Assembly: GCA_903882285.1 (NCBI GenBank)
Contig: CAIRWM010000043.1
Coordinates: 1-64,000 of the forward strand
DNA: 64,000 nucleotides
Reading direction: 5' to 3'
DNA from: an uncultured cyanobacterium
GTDB taxonomy: Bacteria > Cyanobacteriota > Cyanobacteriia > PCC-6307 > Cyanobiaceae
How positions within the stretch are numbered: position 1 is the first letter of the stretch; each line of letters starts with the position of its first letter. Below are positions 20,936 to 31,658 of the stretch, piece by piece. The notes under the pieces were generated by a model. That model made no database searches, had not been told where the DNA came from, and worked only from the letters and a program-made list of their open reading frames with translations. A program made the position numbers and the translations under genes.

Positions 20936-23900
20936 TCACCCTACCCAAGGAGGATGGATGTCCTGGAGGGCTGCCACCTCAATCTGCTGGTGCTGCTGCA
21001 GGGCGGCGATCGCCTCCACCGCCGCCCGGGCCCCGGCCAGGGTGGTCACCGTTGGCACGGCGTAGTCGAGGGCGGCGCGGCGCAGGTACTTGTCGTCGTG
21101 GGCCGCCTGACGACCGATCGGCGTGTTGACGATCAGCTGGATCAGGCCCGAGCGGATCGCGTCCTCGATGTTGGGACGCCCCTCGTGCACCTTCAAGACG
21201 GGCTCGACGGCCAGGCCCGCCGCGGCCAGCACGGCGGCCGTGCCGCTGGTGGCCGTGAGCGCGAAGCCCTCCTCTGCCAGCCGACGGGCCACCGGCACAA
21301 GGGCCGACTTGTCGCGGTCGTGGGTGGAGAGGAAGACGGTGCCACCGGTGGGCAGAGCTTCCCCAGCGGCCAGTTCGGCCTTGGCGTAGGCCAGCCCGAA
21401 ACTTGCGGCGATGCCCATCACCTCACCGGTGGAGCGCATCTCCGGGCCAAGCAGCGTGTCGGAGCCCGGGAAGCGCTTGAACGGCAGCACGGCCTCCTTG
21501 ACAGTCTGGCGGGGCGGCAGCGGCTCGGCCGTCAGGCCCAGCTCGCCCAGGGTGCGACCGGCCATCAGCTGGCTGGCGATCTTGGCCAGGGGCACCCCCG
21601 TGGCCTTGGCCACGAACGGCACGGTGCGCGAGGCGCGCGGATTGGCCTCGATGATGAATACCCGCTCGCCCAGTTCCGGATCCACCTGCACGGCGAACTG
21701 CAGGTTGATCAGACCGCGCACCTCCAGGGCCAGGGCCAGTGCTGCGCTCCACTGGCGGATCGTGGCCAGGGCCTCAGGGCTCAGCGACACCGAGGGCAGG
21801 GCGCAGGCGGAATCGCCGGAATGGATGCCGGCCGGCTCGATGTGCTCCATCAGGCCACCGACAATCACCGTGCCCTCCCGGTCGCAGAGGGCGTCGACAT
21901 CCACCTCGATGGCGTTCTCGAGGTACTGGTCAATCAGCACCGGGTGGTCGGGCTCCACCTGCACCGCCTCCACCATGTAGCGGTTCAGCTCTTCCTCGTC
22001 ATAAACCAACTCCATGGCGCGGCCGCCGAGCACGTAGCTGGGACGCACCACCACGGGGTAGCCCACACGGGCGGCCACGGCCCGGGCCTCGGCGTCGCTG
22101 CGGGCCAGGCCGTTGCGGGGCTGGCGGATCTCCAGCTGGCGCAGGATCGCCTCGAATTGTTCGCGGTCCTCGGCGCGGTCGATCGACTCGGGAGACGTGC
22201 CCCAGATGCGGGTGCCGGTGGCGCGGCCCTCGGGGGACGCGAGCCAACGCAGCAGGGGGATCGCCAGCTTCAGGGGGGTCTGGCCACCGAACTGGACGAT
22301 CACGCCCTCGGGCTTCTCCGCCTCGATCACGTTCAGCACGTCCTCCAGCGTGAGCGGCTCGAAATAGAGGCGATCGCTGGTGTCGTAGTCGGTGGAGACC
22401 GTCTCGGGGTTGCTGTTGACCATCACGGTGGCGAAGCCGCCAGCGCGCAGGGCAAAGGAGGCGTGACAGCAGCAGTAGTCGAACTCGATCCCCTGGCCGA
22501 TGCGATTGGGGCCGCCGCCAAGGATCATCACCTTGCGGCGCGTCTCGGGCTGCACCTCGTCCTCGGGCTCCAGCCGCACTAGCGAACCATCGGCGGCGAT
22601 CCGCTCCAGGGGCCGCTCGTAGGTGCCGTAGTGATACGGGGTGGTGGAGGCGAACTCGGCCGCACAGGTGTCGACAGTCTTGAAGACGACATCGACACCG
22701 AGAGCCTGGCGGTGACGCCGCACCTCCAGCTCGCCGGCGCCGGTGGCCCAGGCGATCTGCCGGTCGGAAAAGCCCAGTTGCTTGAGTTCCAGCAGGCTGC
22801 CGCCATCGAGCTGGGCAAGGTCGCGGCCCGCGAGCAGACGGCGCTGGGCATCGATGATGTCACGCAGCTTGGCGAGGAACCAGGGATCGATGGCACTGAG
22901 CTGGTGGATCTCCTCATCGCTGCGGCCGGCCACCATGGCAGCGCGCACGGCGAAGATGCGATCGGGGGAGGCGGTGCGCAGTTGCCGCTCCAGGTCGCTG
23001 GGCTCAAGGGGGGCATCGGGCCGGTCGCAGCCCCAGCCGGCATGGCCGGTTTCCAAGGAGCGCAGGGCCTTCTGGAACGACTCCTCGAAGCAGCGGCCGA
23101 TCGCCATCGCCTCCCCCACCGACTTCATCGAGGTGGTGAGCACCGCCGGGCTGCCGCGGAACTTCTCGAAGGCGAAGCGCGGTATTTTAGTGACCACGTA
23201 GTCGATAGTGGGTTCAAAGCAGGCCGGCGTGGCGCCGGTGATGTCGTTGACTATCTCGTCGAGGGTGTAGCCCACCGCCAGGCGGGCGGCGATCTTGGCG
23301 ATCGGGAAGCCGGTGGCCTTGCTGGCCAGCGCCGAGCTGCGGCTCACGCGTGGATTCATTTCGATCACGACCACGTCGCCGTCGGCGGGGTTGATGGCGA
23401 ACTGGATGTTGCTGCCGCCGGTATCGACGCCGATTTCGCGGATGATGGCGATCGACTGATCGCGCAGCCGCTGGTACTCCCGATCGGTGAGGGTCTGGGC
23501 GGGGGCGACCGTGATCGAATCGCCGGTGTGGACCCCCATCGGATCGAGGTTCTCGATCGAGCAGACGATCACGACGTTGTCGGCGGTGTCGCGCATCACC
23601 TCGAGCTCGAATTCCTTCCAGCCGAGCAGGGACTGCTCGATCAGGATCTGGGAGACGGGGCTGGCCTCCAGGCCGCTCTTGCAGATTGCCCGGAACTCCT
23701 CCGGGTTGTAGGCGATGCCGCCACCGGAGCCGCCCAGGGTGAAGGCCGGGCGAATGATGCGCGGATAGCTGCCGATGCCATCGCCGACGATCTCGGCCTC
23801 CTCCAGGGTCTGCGCGATGCCGGAGGGACACACCTGCACGCCGATGCGGGCCATCGCCTCCTTGAACAGGAGCCGGTCCTCAGCTTTGCGGATCGCCTCA

Positions 23901-24259
23901 AGGTTGGCGCCGATCAGCTCGACCCCGAACCGCTCCAGCGTGCCGTTTTCCGCCAGAGCCACGGCCAGGTTGAGGGCCGTCTGGCCGCCCATGGTGGGCA
24001 GCAGGGCGTCAGGGCGCTCGATCTCGATCACCCGCGCCACCACCTCGGGCGTGAGCGGCTCGATGTAGGTGCGATCCGCCAAGTCGGGATCGGTCATGAT
24101 CGAAGCCGGATTGCTGTTGACCAGCACCACCTCGAAGCCCTCGGCGCGCAGCGCCTTACAGGCCTGGGTGCCGGAATAGTCGAATTCACAGGCCTGGCCG
24201 ATCACGATCGGCCCCGAGCCCAGCAGCAGGATGCGCCTGAGATCCGTGCGGCGGGGCAT
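20936..24259 (-). CDS. carB: Carbamoyl-phosphate synthase large subunit
   Basis: [64 protein letters not shown]; duplicated ATP-grasp halves. Confidence 0.97.
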   Translation of the reverse strand: MPRRTDLRRILLLGSGPIVIGQACEFDYSGTQACKALRAEGFEVVLVNSNPASIMTDPDLADRTYIEPLTPEVVARVIEIERPDALLPTMGGQTALNLAVALAENGTLERFGVELIGANLEAIRKAEDRLLFKEAMARIGVQVCPSGIAQTLEEAEIVGDGIGSYPRIIRPAFTLGGSGGGIAYNPEEFRAICKSGLEASPVSQILIEQSLLGWKEFELEVMRDTADNVVIVCSIENLDPMGVHTGDSITVAPAQTLTDREYQRLRDQSIAIIREIGVDTGGSNIQFAINPADGDVVVIEMNPRVSRSSALASKATGFPIAKIAARLAVGYTLDEIVNDITGATPACFEPTIDYVVTKIPRFAFEKFRGSPAVLTTSMKSVGEAMAIGRCFEESFQKALRSLETGHAGWGCDRPDAPLEPSDLERQLRTASPDRIFAVRAAMVAGRSDEEIHQLSAIDPWFLAKLRDIIDAQRRLLAGRDLAQLDGGSLLELKQLGFSDRQIAWATGAGELEVRRHRQALGVDVVFKTVDTCAAEFASTTPYHYGTYERPLERIAADGSLVRLEPEDEVQPETRRKVMILGGGPNRIGQGIEFDYCCCHASFALRAGGFATVMVNSNPETVSTDYDTSDRLYFEPLTLEDVLNVIEAEKPEGVIVQFGGQTPLKLAIPLLRWLASPEGRATGTRIWGTSPESIDRAEDREQFEAILRQLEIRQPRNGLARSDAEARAVAARVGYPVVVRPSYVLGGRAMELVYDEEELNRYMVEAVQVEPDHPVLIDQYLENAIEVDVDALCDREGTVIVGGLMEHIEPAGIHSGDSACALPSVSLSPEALATIRQWSAALALALEVRGLINLQFAVQVDPELGERVFIIEANPRASRTVPFVAKATGVPLAKIASQLMAGRTLGELGLTAEPLPPRQTVKEAVLPFKRFPGSDTLLGPEMRSTGEVMGIAASFGLAYAKAELAAGEALPTGGTVFLSTHDRDKSALVPVARRLAEEGFALTATSGTAAVLAAAGLAVEPVLKVHEGRPNIEDAIRSGLIQLIVNTPIGRQAAHDDKYLRRAALDYAVPTVTTLAGARAAVEAIAALQQHQQIEVAALQDIHPPWVG

Positions 24260-24409
24260 GAAGGGTTCGCTGGCCAAACGATTCCAGCCTCTCATGGGGG
24301 CCGATCCCCTGGCCGGTCATCCCCTTGCGGCCGAGCAGCCACCCTTCGGAGTGATCGCTAACCTAGTCGCCATAGCGGCTCTTTCCGCTTCCACCGGCCC
24401 GCACCAGCG

Positions 24410-25045
24410 ATGAGCGAACTCCAGCGCCTGAAGGGGCTGCTTCCCCCGGAAATGCAGAGCTGGGTGTTCGTGGAAGCCTCCGCCTCTGTCGATCCCCCCC
24501 TGATCACGATCGAGGAGATCGGCCGCGACGAAATCGAGATCCAGGTGGATCTGGAGAAGTGGGACGGGCTGGCCCTCGACCACCGCAACCTGCTGTTCTG
24601 GCATGAGGTGGGCCGGATCCAGAACGACGCCGTGCCACGCGACGGCTGGGAGATGGCCGCCCTGGCCATCGGCCTCGGTGGCGCCATCGGCGAGCTGTGG
24701 GTGCAGGACGGCCTGCTGCTGCTGATGGCGATGGGCCTCTCCGGTTTCGCCGGTTATCGCCTCTATCTCAAGAACAACTCCGAGAAGCGCCTCCAGGACG
24801 CCATCCTGGCCGACGAGCGGGCCATCGACCTGGCCTGCCGCTTCGGCTACACCCTGCCCAATGCGTACAAAAGCCTGGGGGGCGCCCTCAAGGAACTGGT
24901 GGAGCTGACCCGCAAGAAGCGCCGCCGCACTTTTTACGAGGACCGCCTGGAGGCCCTGCGCAAGAGTGCCGGCAAGGCCCGCGCCGAAATGGCCCAGCAG
25001 CAGGGATCGCGTCAGTCCGTCACCAGCGAGAACGTCTATGGCTGA
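24410..25045 (+). CDS. DUF3318 domain-containing membrane protein
   Basis: 211 aa; MSELQRLKGLLPPEMQSWVFVEASASVDPPLITIEEIGRDEIEIQVDLEKWD. Confidence 0.8.
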   Translation: MSELQRLKGLLPPEMQSWVFVEASASVDPPLITIEEIGRDEIEIQVDLEKWDGLALDHRNLLFWHEVGRIQNDAVPRDGWEMAALAIGLGGAIGELWVQDGLLLLMAMGLSGFAGYRLYLKNNSEKRLQDAILADERAIDLACRFGYTLPNAYKSLGGALKELVELTRKKRRRTFYEDRLEALRKSAGKARAEMAQQQGSRQSVTSENVYG

Positions 25046-25505
25046 ATCGACCCTCGCCGCCGGGGACGGAGCCGCCGCGGTCCGGCCGCCCTTCCCCGGC
25101 GACGCTCGCGACCTTGCCCTGCTGGCGGCCGAAGCCTGCGACGACCGCAAGGCCGTGGACATCCGCTTGATCGGGGTTGAGGAGGTCTCCTCCCTGGCCG
25201 ACTGGTTCGTGATCTGCAGCGGCCTCACGGATGTCCAGGTGCGCGCCATCGCCCGCTCGGTCGAGGACACCCTGGATAGCGAGGCCGGCCGGTTGCCGCT
25301 GCGCCGCGAGGGCCAGAGTGAAGGGCGCTGGGTGCTGCTCGACTACGGCGAGCTGATCGTGCATGTGCTCACGCCCCAGGAGCGCAGCTTCTACGACCTC
25401 GAATCCTTCTGGGGCCACGGGGAGCAGGAGCGCTACGTCAGCCCACTCCAGCCCGCTGCCGCAGCTCGGGCAACGCCCGGCACCGCCGCCGTCCCACCAG
25501 CGTGA
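25038..25505 (+). CDS. rsfS: Ribosome silencing factor
   Basis: AAEACDDRKAVDIRLIGVEEVSSLADWFVICSGLTDVQVRAIARSVED; LLDYGELIVHVLTPQERSFYDLESFWGH. Confidence 0.93.
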   Translation: MAESTLAAGDGAAAVRPPFPGDARDLALLAAEACDDRKAVDIRLIGVEEVSSLADWFVICSGLTDVQVRAIARSVEDTLDSEAGRLPLRREGQSEGRWVLLDYGELIVHVLTPQERSFYDLESFWGHGEQERYVSPLQPAAAARATPGTAAVPPA

Positions 25506-26023
25506 GCGGCGCCGGAGGCTCCCCACCGATCGCGTCGGCGACCGCCTGCCCGGTGCCGCTGGAGCAGCGGCCGCTGCAGGAATATGAGCAGCTGTGCCGT
25601 TCCTGGTTCTTCACCTGGCCCGCCAGCGCCGCTGCCCCACTACTGCGGGCCCTGACCATCGCCTGGCTGTCAGTCCTGCCCCTCTGCCTGCTGGTGGCCG
25701 GCGGCAGCATCGCCCTGCGGCGAGATCCCCCGCAACTGATCGCCGCCGGCGCCGTGGCGGCGGTGGCCCTGCCGCTGCTGCTGCTGCTGCGACAGTGGCT
25801 GGGCTGGACCTACGTGCAGCGGCGCCTGCTGGCGGAAACGGTCGAATACGAGGAATCCGGCTGGTACGACGGCCAGGTGTGGGAGAAGCCGCTGGCCTGG
25901 CGCCAGCAGGACCTGCTCGTGGCCCGCCACCAGGTGGCTCCGGTGCTGGCCCGCCTGCGCCGAGGCATCATCGTGGTCACCGGGCTGCTGCTGGGTGGAG
26001 CGGCACTCTGCCAGGCTCTCTGA
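25502..26023 (+). CDS. CGLD27 family membrane protein
   Basis: 173 aa; PVPLEQRPLQEYEQLCRSWFFTWP; RRLLAETVEYEESGWYDGQVWEKP. Confidence 0.85.
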   Translation: MSGAGGSPPIASATACPVPLEQRPLQEYEQLCRSWFFTWPASAAAPLLRALTIAWLSVLPLCLLVAGGSIALRRDPPQLIAAGAVAAVALPLLLLLRQWLGWTYVQRRLLAETVEYEESGWYDGQVWEKPLAWRQQDLLVARHQVAPVLARLRRGIIVVTGLLLGGAALCQAL

Positions 26024-26042
26024 GCTCAGGATCCGCATCTCC

Positions 26043-27017
26043 ATGGCCCTGTCCCCCACCGGCTTCCCCGGTTCCAGCCGCCCCGGGATCCCGCCTCTGG
26101 AGGTGCGGCTGCTGCGCAACGGGATCGTCGAATCCAGGCACCGGGTGCACGCCGTGGTCTGCGATCAGCGCGGCCGGGTCCTGCTGCGGGCGGGAGATCC
26201 CCAGCAGCTGAGCTTCGTGCGCTCCGCCCTCAAACCCTTCCAGGCCACCGTGTTCGTGGGAAGCGGTGCGGCCGAGCGCTGTGGCTGCGGTGAACGGGGC
26301 CTGGCGATCGCCTGCGCGTCCCACGCCGGCAGCGCCGTCCATGCACGCGAGGCCTTCAAGCTGCTCTGGGGAGCCGAACTGGAAGCCGAACAGCTGCAGT
26401 GCCCCGTGCCCGAAGGCTGCCGCAGCCCCCTGGAGCACAACTGCTCGGGCAAGCACGCCGCCTTCCTGGCCACCTGCCGGCAGATGCACTGGCCGCTCGA
26501 GAGCTATCTCCAGGTCGACCACCCCCTGCAGCAGGAAGTACTCAAGCGGGTGGGTGAACTGCTGGGCCTGCCGGCGGCCGAACTGATCACCGCCCGCGAC
26601 GACTGCGGCGCCCCCACCCTGCAGCTGCAACTGGCCCAGATGGCCCTGCTCTACGCCCATCTCGGTGCGGGCACCCAGCCCGACCTCGAGCAGCTCAGCC
26701 GGGCAATGCTGGCCCACCCCGACCTGGTGGCCGGCGAGGGGCGCTTTGACACCGAGCTGATGCGCCTCGGCCACAGCCAGGTGCTAAGCAAGGGCGGTGC
26801 CGAGGGCATCCAGTGCCTCAGCCGCGTCGGCGAGGGTCTCGGGGTCGCGATCAAGGTGGAGGACGGCTCCGCCCGCGCCAAGCACGCAGTGGCGCTGCAC
26901 CTGCTCGAGCAGCTCGACTGGCTCACGCCGATGTCCCTGGAGGAGCTGCGCCAGCGCTTCCTGATGCCGGCGCCCCACCTGCGGCTCGAGGTGATCGGCG
27001 AGCTCCGCTTCGACTGA
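26043..27017 (+). CDS. Asparaginase (L-asparaginase II type)
   Basis: VRLLRNGIVESRHRVHAVV; SALKPFQA; CSGKHAAFLATC; DDCGAPTLQLQL. Confidence 0.9.
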   Translation: MALSPTGFPGSSRPGIPPLEVRLLRNGIVESRHRVHAVVCDQRGRVLLRAGDPQQLSFVRSALKPFQATVFVGSGAAERCGCGERGLAIACASHAGSAVHAREAFKLLWGAELEAEQLQCPVPEGCRSPLEHNCSGKHAAFLATCRQMHWPLESYLQVDHPLQQEVLKRVGELLGLPAAELITARDDCGAPTLQLQLAQMALLYAHLGAGTQPDLEQLSRAMLAHPDLVAGEGRFDTELMRLGHSQVLSKGGAEGIQCLSRVGEGLGVAIKVEDGSARAKHAVALHLLEQLDWLTPMSLEELRQRFLMPAPHLRLEVIGELRFD

Positions 27018-27055
27018 CGGTCCCCACCCACCGGCTGGTATGTTGAGGAGGTCGA

Positions 27056-27132
<77 letters not shown>

Positions 27133-27140
27133 ATTCCCTC

Positions 27141-27162
27141 CCCGGCTCTGCCGGGTTTTTTT
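27141..27162 (+). terminator. Rho-independent terminator of tRNA-fMet
   Basis: CCCGGC-TCT-GCCGGG followed by TTTTTTT. Confidence 0.85.
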
Positions 27163-28827
27163 GTGCCCGCATCCCAGCCTCCCGATCCGATCGACGCGGT
27201 GGTGGTGGGCGCTGGTGCCACCGGTGGCGTGGCCGCCATGGTGCTCGCCGAAGCGGGCCTGAAGGTGCTGGTACTGGAGGCCGGACCGCAGCTGAGTCCG
27301 GAGGAGGCCCACGGCCGCGAACCGCTGGACAGCCTGCGGCGACTGGTCAACCTCAGCGACGGTCGCCAGCGGCGCCAGGCCAACCATCCCGGCTACTGGA
27401 AGCACAATCCGGCCCTGTTCGTTGACGAACGCCAAAATCCCTACACCACGCCGGCCGACGCGCCGTTTCTCTGGACCCGGGGGCGCCAGGTGGGGGGCAA
27501 GAGCCTCACCTGGGGCGGCATCACTCTGCGGCTCTCGGATCTGGAGTTCAAGGCCGGCGAACGCGACGGCCACGGCCCGTCCTGGCCGATCGGCAGCGCC
27601 GAACTCTCCTCCTACTACAACCGGCTGGAGCGGCTGCTCGGGGTGCATGGCCAGCGGGACGGGCTGCCCCAGCTGCCCGATGGCCACTTCCTGCCCCCCC
27701 TGCCCTTCACGCCCGGCGAATGCCACCTCCAGCAGGCGATCGGCAGGGAGCTGGGGCTGCCGCTGATTCACTCCCGGGGTTTTGCCTTGCACCGTCCCAG
27801 CCCAGCCCAGCCCTGGCCGCGCTCCAGCGCTCAAGGCGTCACCCTGGCCCGGGCCCTGGCCACCGGCCGGGTGCAGCTGCGCAGCCAGGCCATCGTCAGC
27901 CATCTGGAGCTGGAGCCCGGCCGGCAGCGGGCCGCCGCCGTGGTGCTAATTGATGGCCCCAGCGGCCGGCGTGAGCGCATCCCGGTGCCCCTGGTGGTGC
28001 TCTGCGCCTCCACGATCGAAACGCTACGGATCCTGCTGCACAGCCAGGCGCAGGACGGTGGCGGCCAGCTCGATCCCTCCGGCAGCCTTGGCCGCCACCT
28101 GATGGACCACATCTCCACCAGCCGCTTCTTCTCCATCCCCTGCCTGCCGGAGGCCGGGGAGCCGGCGGAACTCTCCGGAGCCGGCAGCTGCTTCATCCCC
28201 AACACCCTCCATCTCAATGGAGACGACGGACTTGATTTTCGCCGCGGCTACGGGATCTGGACGGCCCTGCAGCGCTTCGATCCGCCGAGGCCGCTGCGCC
28301 GCCGTCCCAGCGAAGCGGTGGGGTTCCTGATCGGCCACGGCGAAGTGCTGCCCCAGGCCGACAACCGGGTGACGCTCGATGCCGAGGTGCGCGATGCATG
28401 GGGCCTGCCCGCCGCCCACATCGCCTGCCGCTGGGGGACCAACGAAACGGCCATGGTCGACCACATGCACGGGCGCATGGCTGAGGTGGTGACCGCCGCC
28501 GGCGGCCAGATCCGGCCGATCGAGGAGCTCTTCGTGCTGCCCCTGCTGGAGCCGCTGGTGCGCCGCAGCCTGGCGGTCCGGCCGGAGGCGGCGCCTCCCG
28601 GCTACTACATCCACGAGCTGGGGGGGGCCCGCATGGCCAGCACCCGCGATGGCGGCGTCGTGAATGCCGTCAATCAGTGCTGGGGAGCCGGCAACGTGCT
28701 CGTCACCGACGGAGCCTGCTGGCCCAGCGCGGGCTGGCAGAGCCCCACCCTCACCGAGATGGCGATCACCTGGCGGGCCTGCGAGGCCGCCGCGGCCCGC
28801 CAGCGACGCGGCGAAGCGGGACTCTGA
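27163..28827 (+). CDS. GMC-family FAD oxidoreductase
   Basis: 554 aa; VVVGAGATGGVAAMVLAEAGLKVLVLEAG; C-terminal GGARMASTRDGGVVNAVNQCWGAGNVLVTDGACWPSAGWQSPTLTEMAITWRA; GTG start abuts the terminator. Confidence 0.88.
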   Translation: MPASQPPDPIDAVVVGAGATGGVAAMVLAEAGLKVLVLEAGPQLSPEEAHGREPLDSLRRLVNLSDGRQRRQANHPGYWKHNPALFVDERQNPYTTPADAPFLWTRGRQVGGKSLTWGGITLRLSDLEFKAGERDGHGPSWPIGSAELSSYYNRLERLLGVHGQRDGLPQLPDGHFLPPLPFTPGECHLQQAIGRELGLPLIHSRGFALHRPSPAQPWPRSSAQGVTLARALATGRVQLRSQAIVSHLELEPGRQRAAAVVLIDGPSGRRERIPVPLVVLCASTIETLRILLHSQAQDGGGQLDPSGSLGRHLMDHISTSRFFSIPCLPEAGEPAELSGAGSCFIPNTLHLNGDDGLDFRRGYGIWTALQRFDPPRPLRRRPSEAVGFLIGHGEVLPQADNRVTLDAEVRDAWGLPAAHIACRWGTNETAMVDHMHGRMAEVVTAAGGQIRPIEELFVLPLLEPLVRRSLAVRPEAAPPGYYIHELGGARMASTRDGGVVNAVNQCWGAGNVLVTDGACWPSAGWQSPTLTEMAITWRACEAAAARQRRGEAGL

Positions 28828-28956
28828 GCGGAAGGGGCTCCTGTCAGGGCTTGACCACCGGCAGCACTGACTGGTGTCGATGACAACAGTGGAGCAGCGT
28901 GGCGGTCAGCACAATGACGAAGCGACCTTTCAACGGGTCGGGCAAGGGAGAAATGC

Positions 28957-28987
28957 AAAGCGAGGGTTGGCACCCTCGCTTTTTTTT
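28957..28987 (+). terminator. Rho-independent terminator
   Basis: AGCGAGGGT-TGGC-ACCCTCGCT followed by T7. Confidence 0.88.
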
Positions 28988-29011
28988 GCCCTGGCCCGCC
29001 TGGCAAGCCCT

Positions 29012-29380
29012 TCAGGGACGCAGCCAGAGGCCGTCGAGATAGTGCTGGGTCACAGCCTGGTCGTTACAGCCGTTCTGGAACAGAAAACTGGCCAGGGCGG
29101 AGGTGAGGACGCGGTATTGATCCCAGTGGGGATGGCTGTCGATGAACTCGCGCATGCCGTCGAAGAGCACCTCCGGAACCTCCGCTTCGAGGCTGACCCG
29201 GCTCGCGACCCCATCGTGGATGACTGGGATGACACCGGGATCGCGGCTGGTCGTGCTGGGACGGAGCGGCTGAAGTTCCCATTCCGTACCCATCGAAGAC
29301 TCCACTGCTGGTGTGACGTCAGCCCAGTACGCCACAGGGACCCCGATGCCGTCAAAGGAAGGCAAAAAACGCATACCCAT
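29012..29380 (-). CDS. DUF2811 domain-containing protein
   Basis: EVPEVLFDGMREFIDSHPHWDQYRVLTSALASFLFQNGCNDQAVTQHYLDGLW; start may be internal. Confidence 0.8.
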   Translation of the reverse strand: MGMRFLPSFDGIGVPVAYWADVTPAVESSMGTEWELQPLRPSTTSRDPGVIPVIHDGVASRVSLEAEVPEVLFDGMREFIDSHPHWDQYRVLTSALASFLFQNGCNDQAVTQHYLDGLWLRP

Positions 29381-29495
29381 GCCGCCCGGGGATGAGACTG
29401 GCCGCCGTCACAGGCCGCCGCGGTGCTCCAGGGGCTGGAGCGGCCCTGCAATCAGCCGGCCTGGACAGCTGTCAAGCGGCCTGTGAGCAAAGATT

Positions 29496-29592
29496 AGCTT
29501 TCCCCAGATCCACGGCCAGAGGCCCACCACGCCGAACTTTCTGGGGAAAACCACCCCCGGATCGGGGGAAAACTTCCTGAAGCTGGGGAAAG
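29496..29592. promoter_or_regulatory. Array of CTGGGGAAA-like motifs upstream of DUF2811 gene
   Basis: AGCTTTCCCCAG (29496-29507, inverted), CTGGGGAAAA (29541), CGGGGGAAAA (29563), CTGGGGAAAG (29583); direct copies about 20-22 nt apart. Confidence 0.4.
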
Positions 29593-29681
29593 CCTCAATA
29601 CATCAGCAACACTGATGTTGGGCTCCCTACGGGCGCCCCGTGCCGCTTGAGACAGCTGAAGATCCAGCCCCGCTCGATTGT

Positions 29682-30896
29682 TCAGGCCTCGCCGGAAGAA
29701 CGGCGCAGGGTGCGGGGCCCGAGGGGATGGTCGGCGTGGGGGTAGGGGGGATGGTGGTGGCCATGCGCGTGACTGTGGTCATGGTCATGGTCGTGACCGT
29801 GATCATGGGCCTCACCGGAATCATGAGCGGTCACCTTGGCTCCCAGGGGCAGGGGCAACCCATCTGGCTGGCAGGCTCCGGTGCACTCTGCCTCACACAG
29901 CTGGCAGCTCTCCACCAACCCCTCGACGTGGTGATGATGGCTGTGCTGGGGGGCCCCCACCTCGCGCTCGAAGCCCAGCACCTGGGCGCGGTACTTGCAC
30001 AGTGAACAATTCATCGCAGTGTCGCCGCGCAACACCTCTTCCACCCGTTCACGAAAGGTCTCGAGCACCAGCGGCTGATCGCCGAGGTAGGAAGCGTTGA
30101 GCAACTCCAGGTCGGGTTGGTCGTCGGCAACGCGCTGGCCGTGCTGGACGATGCGGCTGACCAGCACCCCCGAGAACAGAAAGTAGGGGAACAGGACGAT
30201 GCGGCGGTAGCCCAGGCGCACCACCTGGCGCAGGCCTGGCTCCACCAGCGGGAAGGTCACCCCGGAGTAAAGGGTCTCGCCCCAGCCGAACCCGAACCCC
30301 TCCACCAGCATCCGCGTCACTTTGGCGACATTGGAGTTGGCATCGGGGTCGGAGGAGCCCCGACCCACCACCACCAGCAGGGTGTCGTGAAGCGGCACGG
30401 CGGGCAGGCCGGCCTCCTGCGACGCGGCATCGGCGCGCTCAAGGCAGTCGCGGATCCGGGCCGCAGCCGCCTGAATCATCTTCAGGTCGACACCGAGCTC
30501 TCGGCCGTAGTCGATGCGCAGACCAGTCTCGGCGGCATAGGTGTTTAGAACGGCCGGAATGTCGTTCTTGGCATGGCCCGCCGCAAAGAGCATGGCCGGC
30601 ACGGCCAGCACGTGGGCCACGCCCCGGGCGCGCAAGGCTTCCAGGCCATCGCGCAGGATCGGCCGGGCGAACTCGAGATAGCCGTATTCCACCGGCACCG
30701 GATCCAGGTGCTGGCGCAACTGCTCGGCCAGGGAGGCGAATTCCTCCACCGCCAGCCGGTTACGGCTGCCATGGCCACAGACCAGGACCCCAAGGGGGCC
30801 GTAGGGCCCGATGGCGGGGATGACTCCGGCGCCGCCCAACGGAGCAGGAGCGGCTCCGATGACAGAACCAGGCTCTGGACGAGGGAGGATGCTCAT
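29682..30896 (-). CDS. Sirohydrochlorin cobalto/ferrochelatase (long CbiX type) with MxCxxC and His-rich C-terminus
   Basis: VLVCGHGSRNRLAVEEF; PAMLFAAGHAKNDIP; MNCSLCKYR; CQLCEAECTGAC; HDHGHDHDHDHSHAHGHHH. Confidence 0.9.
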   Translation of the reverse strand: MSILPRPEPGSVIGAAPAPLGGAGVIPAIGPYGPLGVLVCGHGSRNRLAVEEFASLAEQLRQHLDPVPVEYGYLEFARPILRDGLEALRARGVAHVLAVPAMLFAAGHAKNDIPAVLNTYAAETGLRIDYGRELGVDLKMIQAAAARIRDCLERADAASQEAGLPAVPLHDTLLVVVGRGSSDPDANSNVAKVTRMLVEGFGFGWGETLYSGVTFPLVEPGLRQVVRLGYRRIVLFPYFLFSGVLVSRIVQHGQRVADDQPDLELLNASYLGDQPLVLETFRERVEEVLRGDTAMNCSLCKYRAQVLGFEREVGAPQHSHHHHVEGLVESCQLCEAECTGACQPDGLPLPLGAKVTAHDSGEAHDHGHDHDHDHSHAHGHHHPPYPHADHPLGPRTLRRSSGEA

Positions 30897-30976
30897 GGCT
30901 GGGTGCGCCTCTGGCGACCCTATTCCCAGACCCGGTCATCGCTACGGGGAGCTGCCGGAGGCGCAAGGATGGCTCC

Positions 30977-31633
30977 ATGAGCATGCATCTCCCTCCTTAC
31001 CAACCCCTGCCGCCGCCCGACAAGGACAGTGAGCTGCTCCAGGTGGCCATCGCCGATCTGCACCCCACCCAGATGTGCGTGGGTCTGGCGGAAGTGCGAA
31101 GCCGCCAGATCGACTTCAGCCAGGAAAGCAGCAAGCAGCGCCAGCGCTATCTGCGCGGCAAGCCCGTGCCTCTGGCCCGCAGCGGCAGCGGCGAGCTGTG
31201 GATGGTCGATCGCCACCACCGCCTGCGCGGACTGATCGAACTTGATCCCGAAGCCCAGGCCTTCGGTTATGTGGTGCTCCAGCTGGACAGCCCCGACCGC
31301 CACGTCATGCTCGAGGAGCTGCGCGAGCGGGGCTGGCTCTATCTCCATGACGGCCGGGGGCTTGGTCCCCTGGCCCCATCCGCGCTGCCGCAACGCCTCA
31401 CCGGTCTGCAGGACGACCCCTACCGCAGCCTCGTCTGGAAGTTGAAGAAAGAGGGCATGATCGAGCCTGTCCCGCTGATTCCCTTCCACGAATTCCGCTG
31501 GGGCGCCTGGTTGCGCCGACGCCCCCTGCCCCCCTTCAGCTCCTCACGCCTAGAGCCCGCCCTGCCGGCCGCCCGGGCGCTGGTGCGCTCTAGCGCCGCC
31601 TCGCACCTGGCGGGCTGGAAGCCACCGCGCTGA
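30977..31633 (+). CDS. ParB-like (ParBc_2) nuclease-fold protein
   Basis: VAIADLHPTQMCVGLAEVRSRQIDF...VPLARSGSGELWMVDRHHRLRGLIEL. Confidence 0.75.
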   Translation: MSMHLPPYQPLPPPDKDSELLQVAIADLHPTQMCVGLAEVRSRQIDFSQESSKQRQRYLRGKPVPLARSGSGELWMVDRHHRLRGLIELDPEAQAFGYVVLQLDSPDRHVMLEELRERGWLYLHDGRGLGPLAPSALPQRLTGLQDDPYRSLVWKLKKEGMIEPVPLIPFHEFRWGAWLRRRPLPPFSSSRLEPALPAARALVRSSAASHLAGWKPPR

Positions 31634-31658
31634 TCCCATTTCGGTCTTGGGGCTGAAC

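Noticed and set aside
20894-24361. Very long plus-strand ORFs (562 and 576 aa) opposite carB
   Set aside because: Antisense shadow ORFs caused by high GC and strong codon bias; carB on the minus strand is unmistakable and these show no domain-like sequence.
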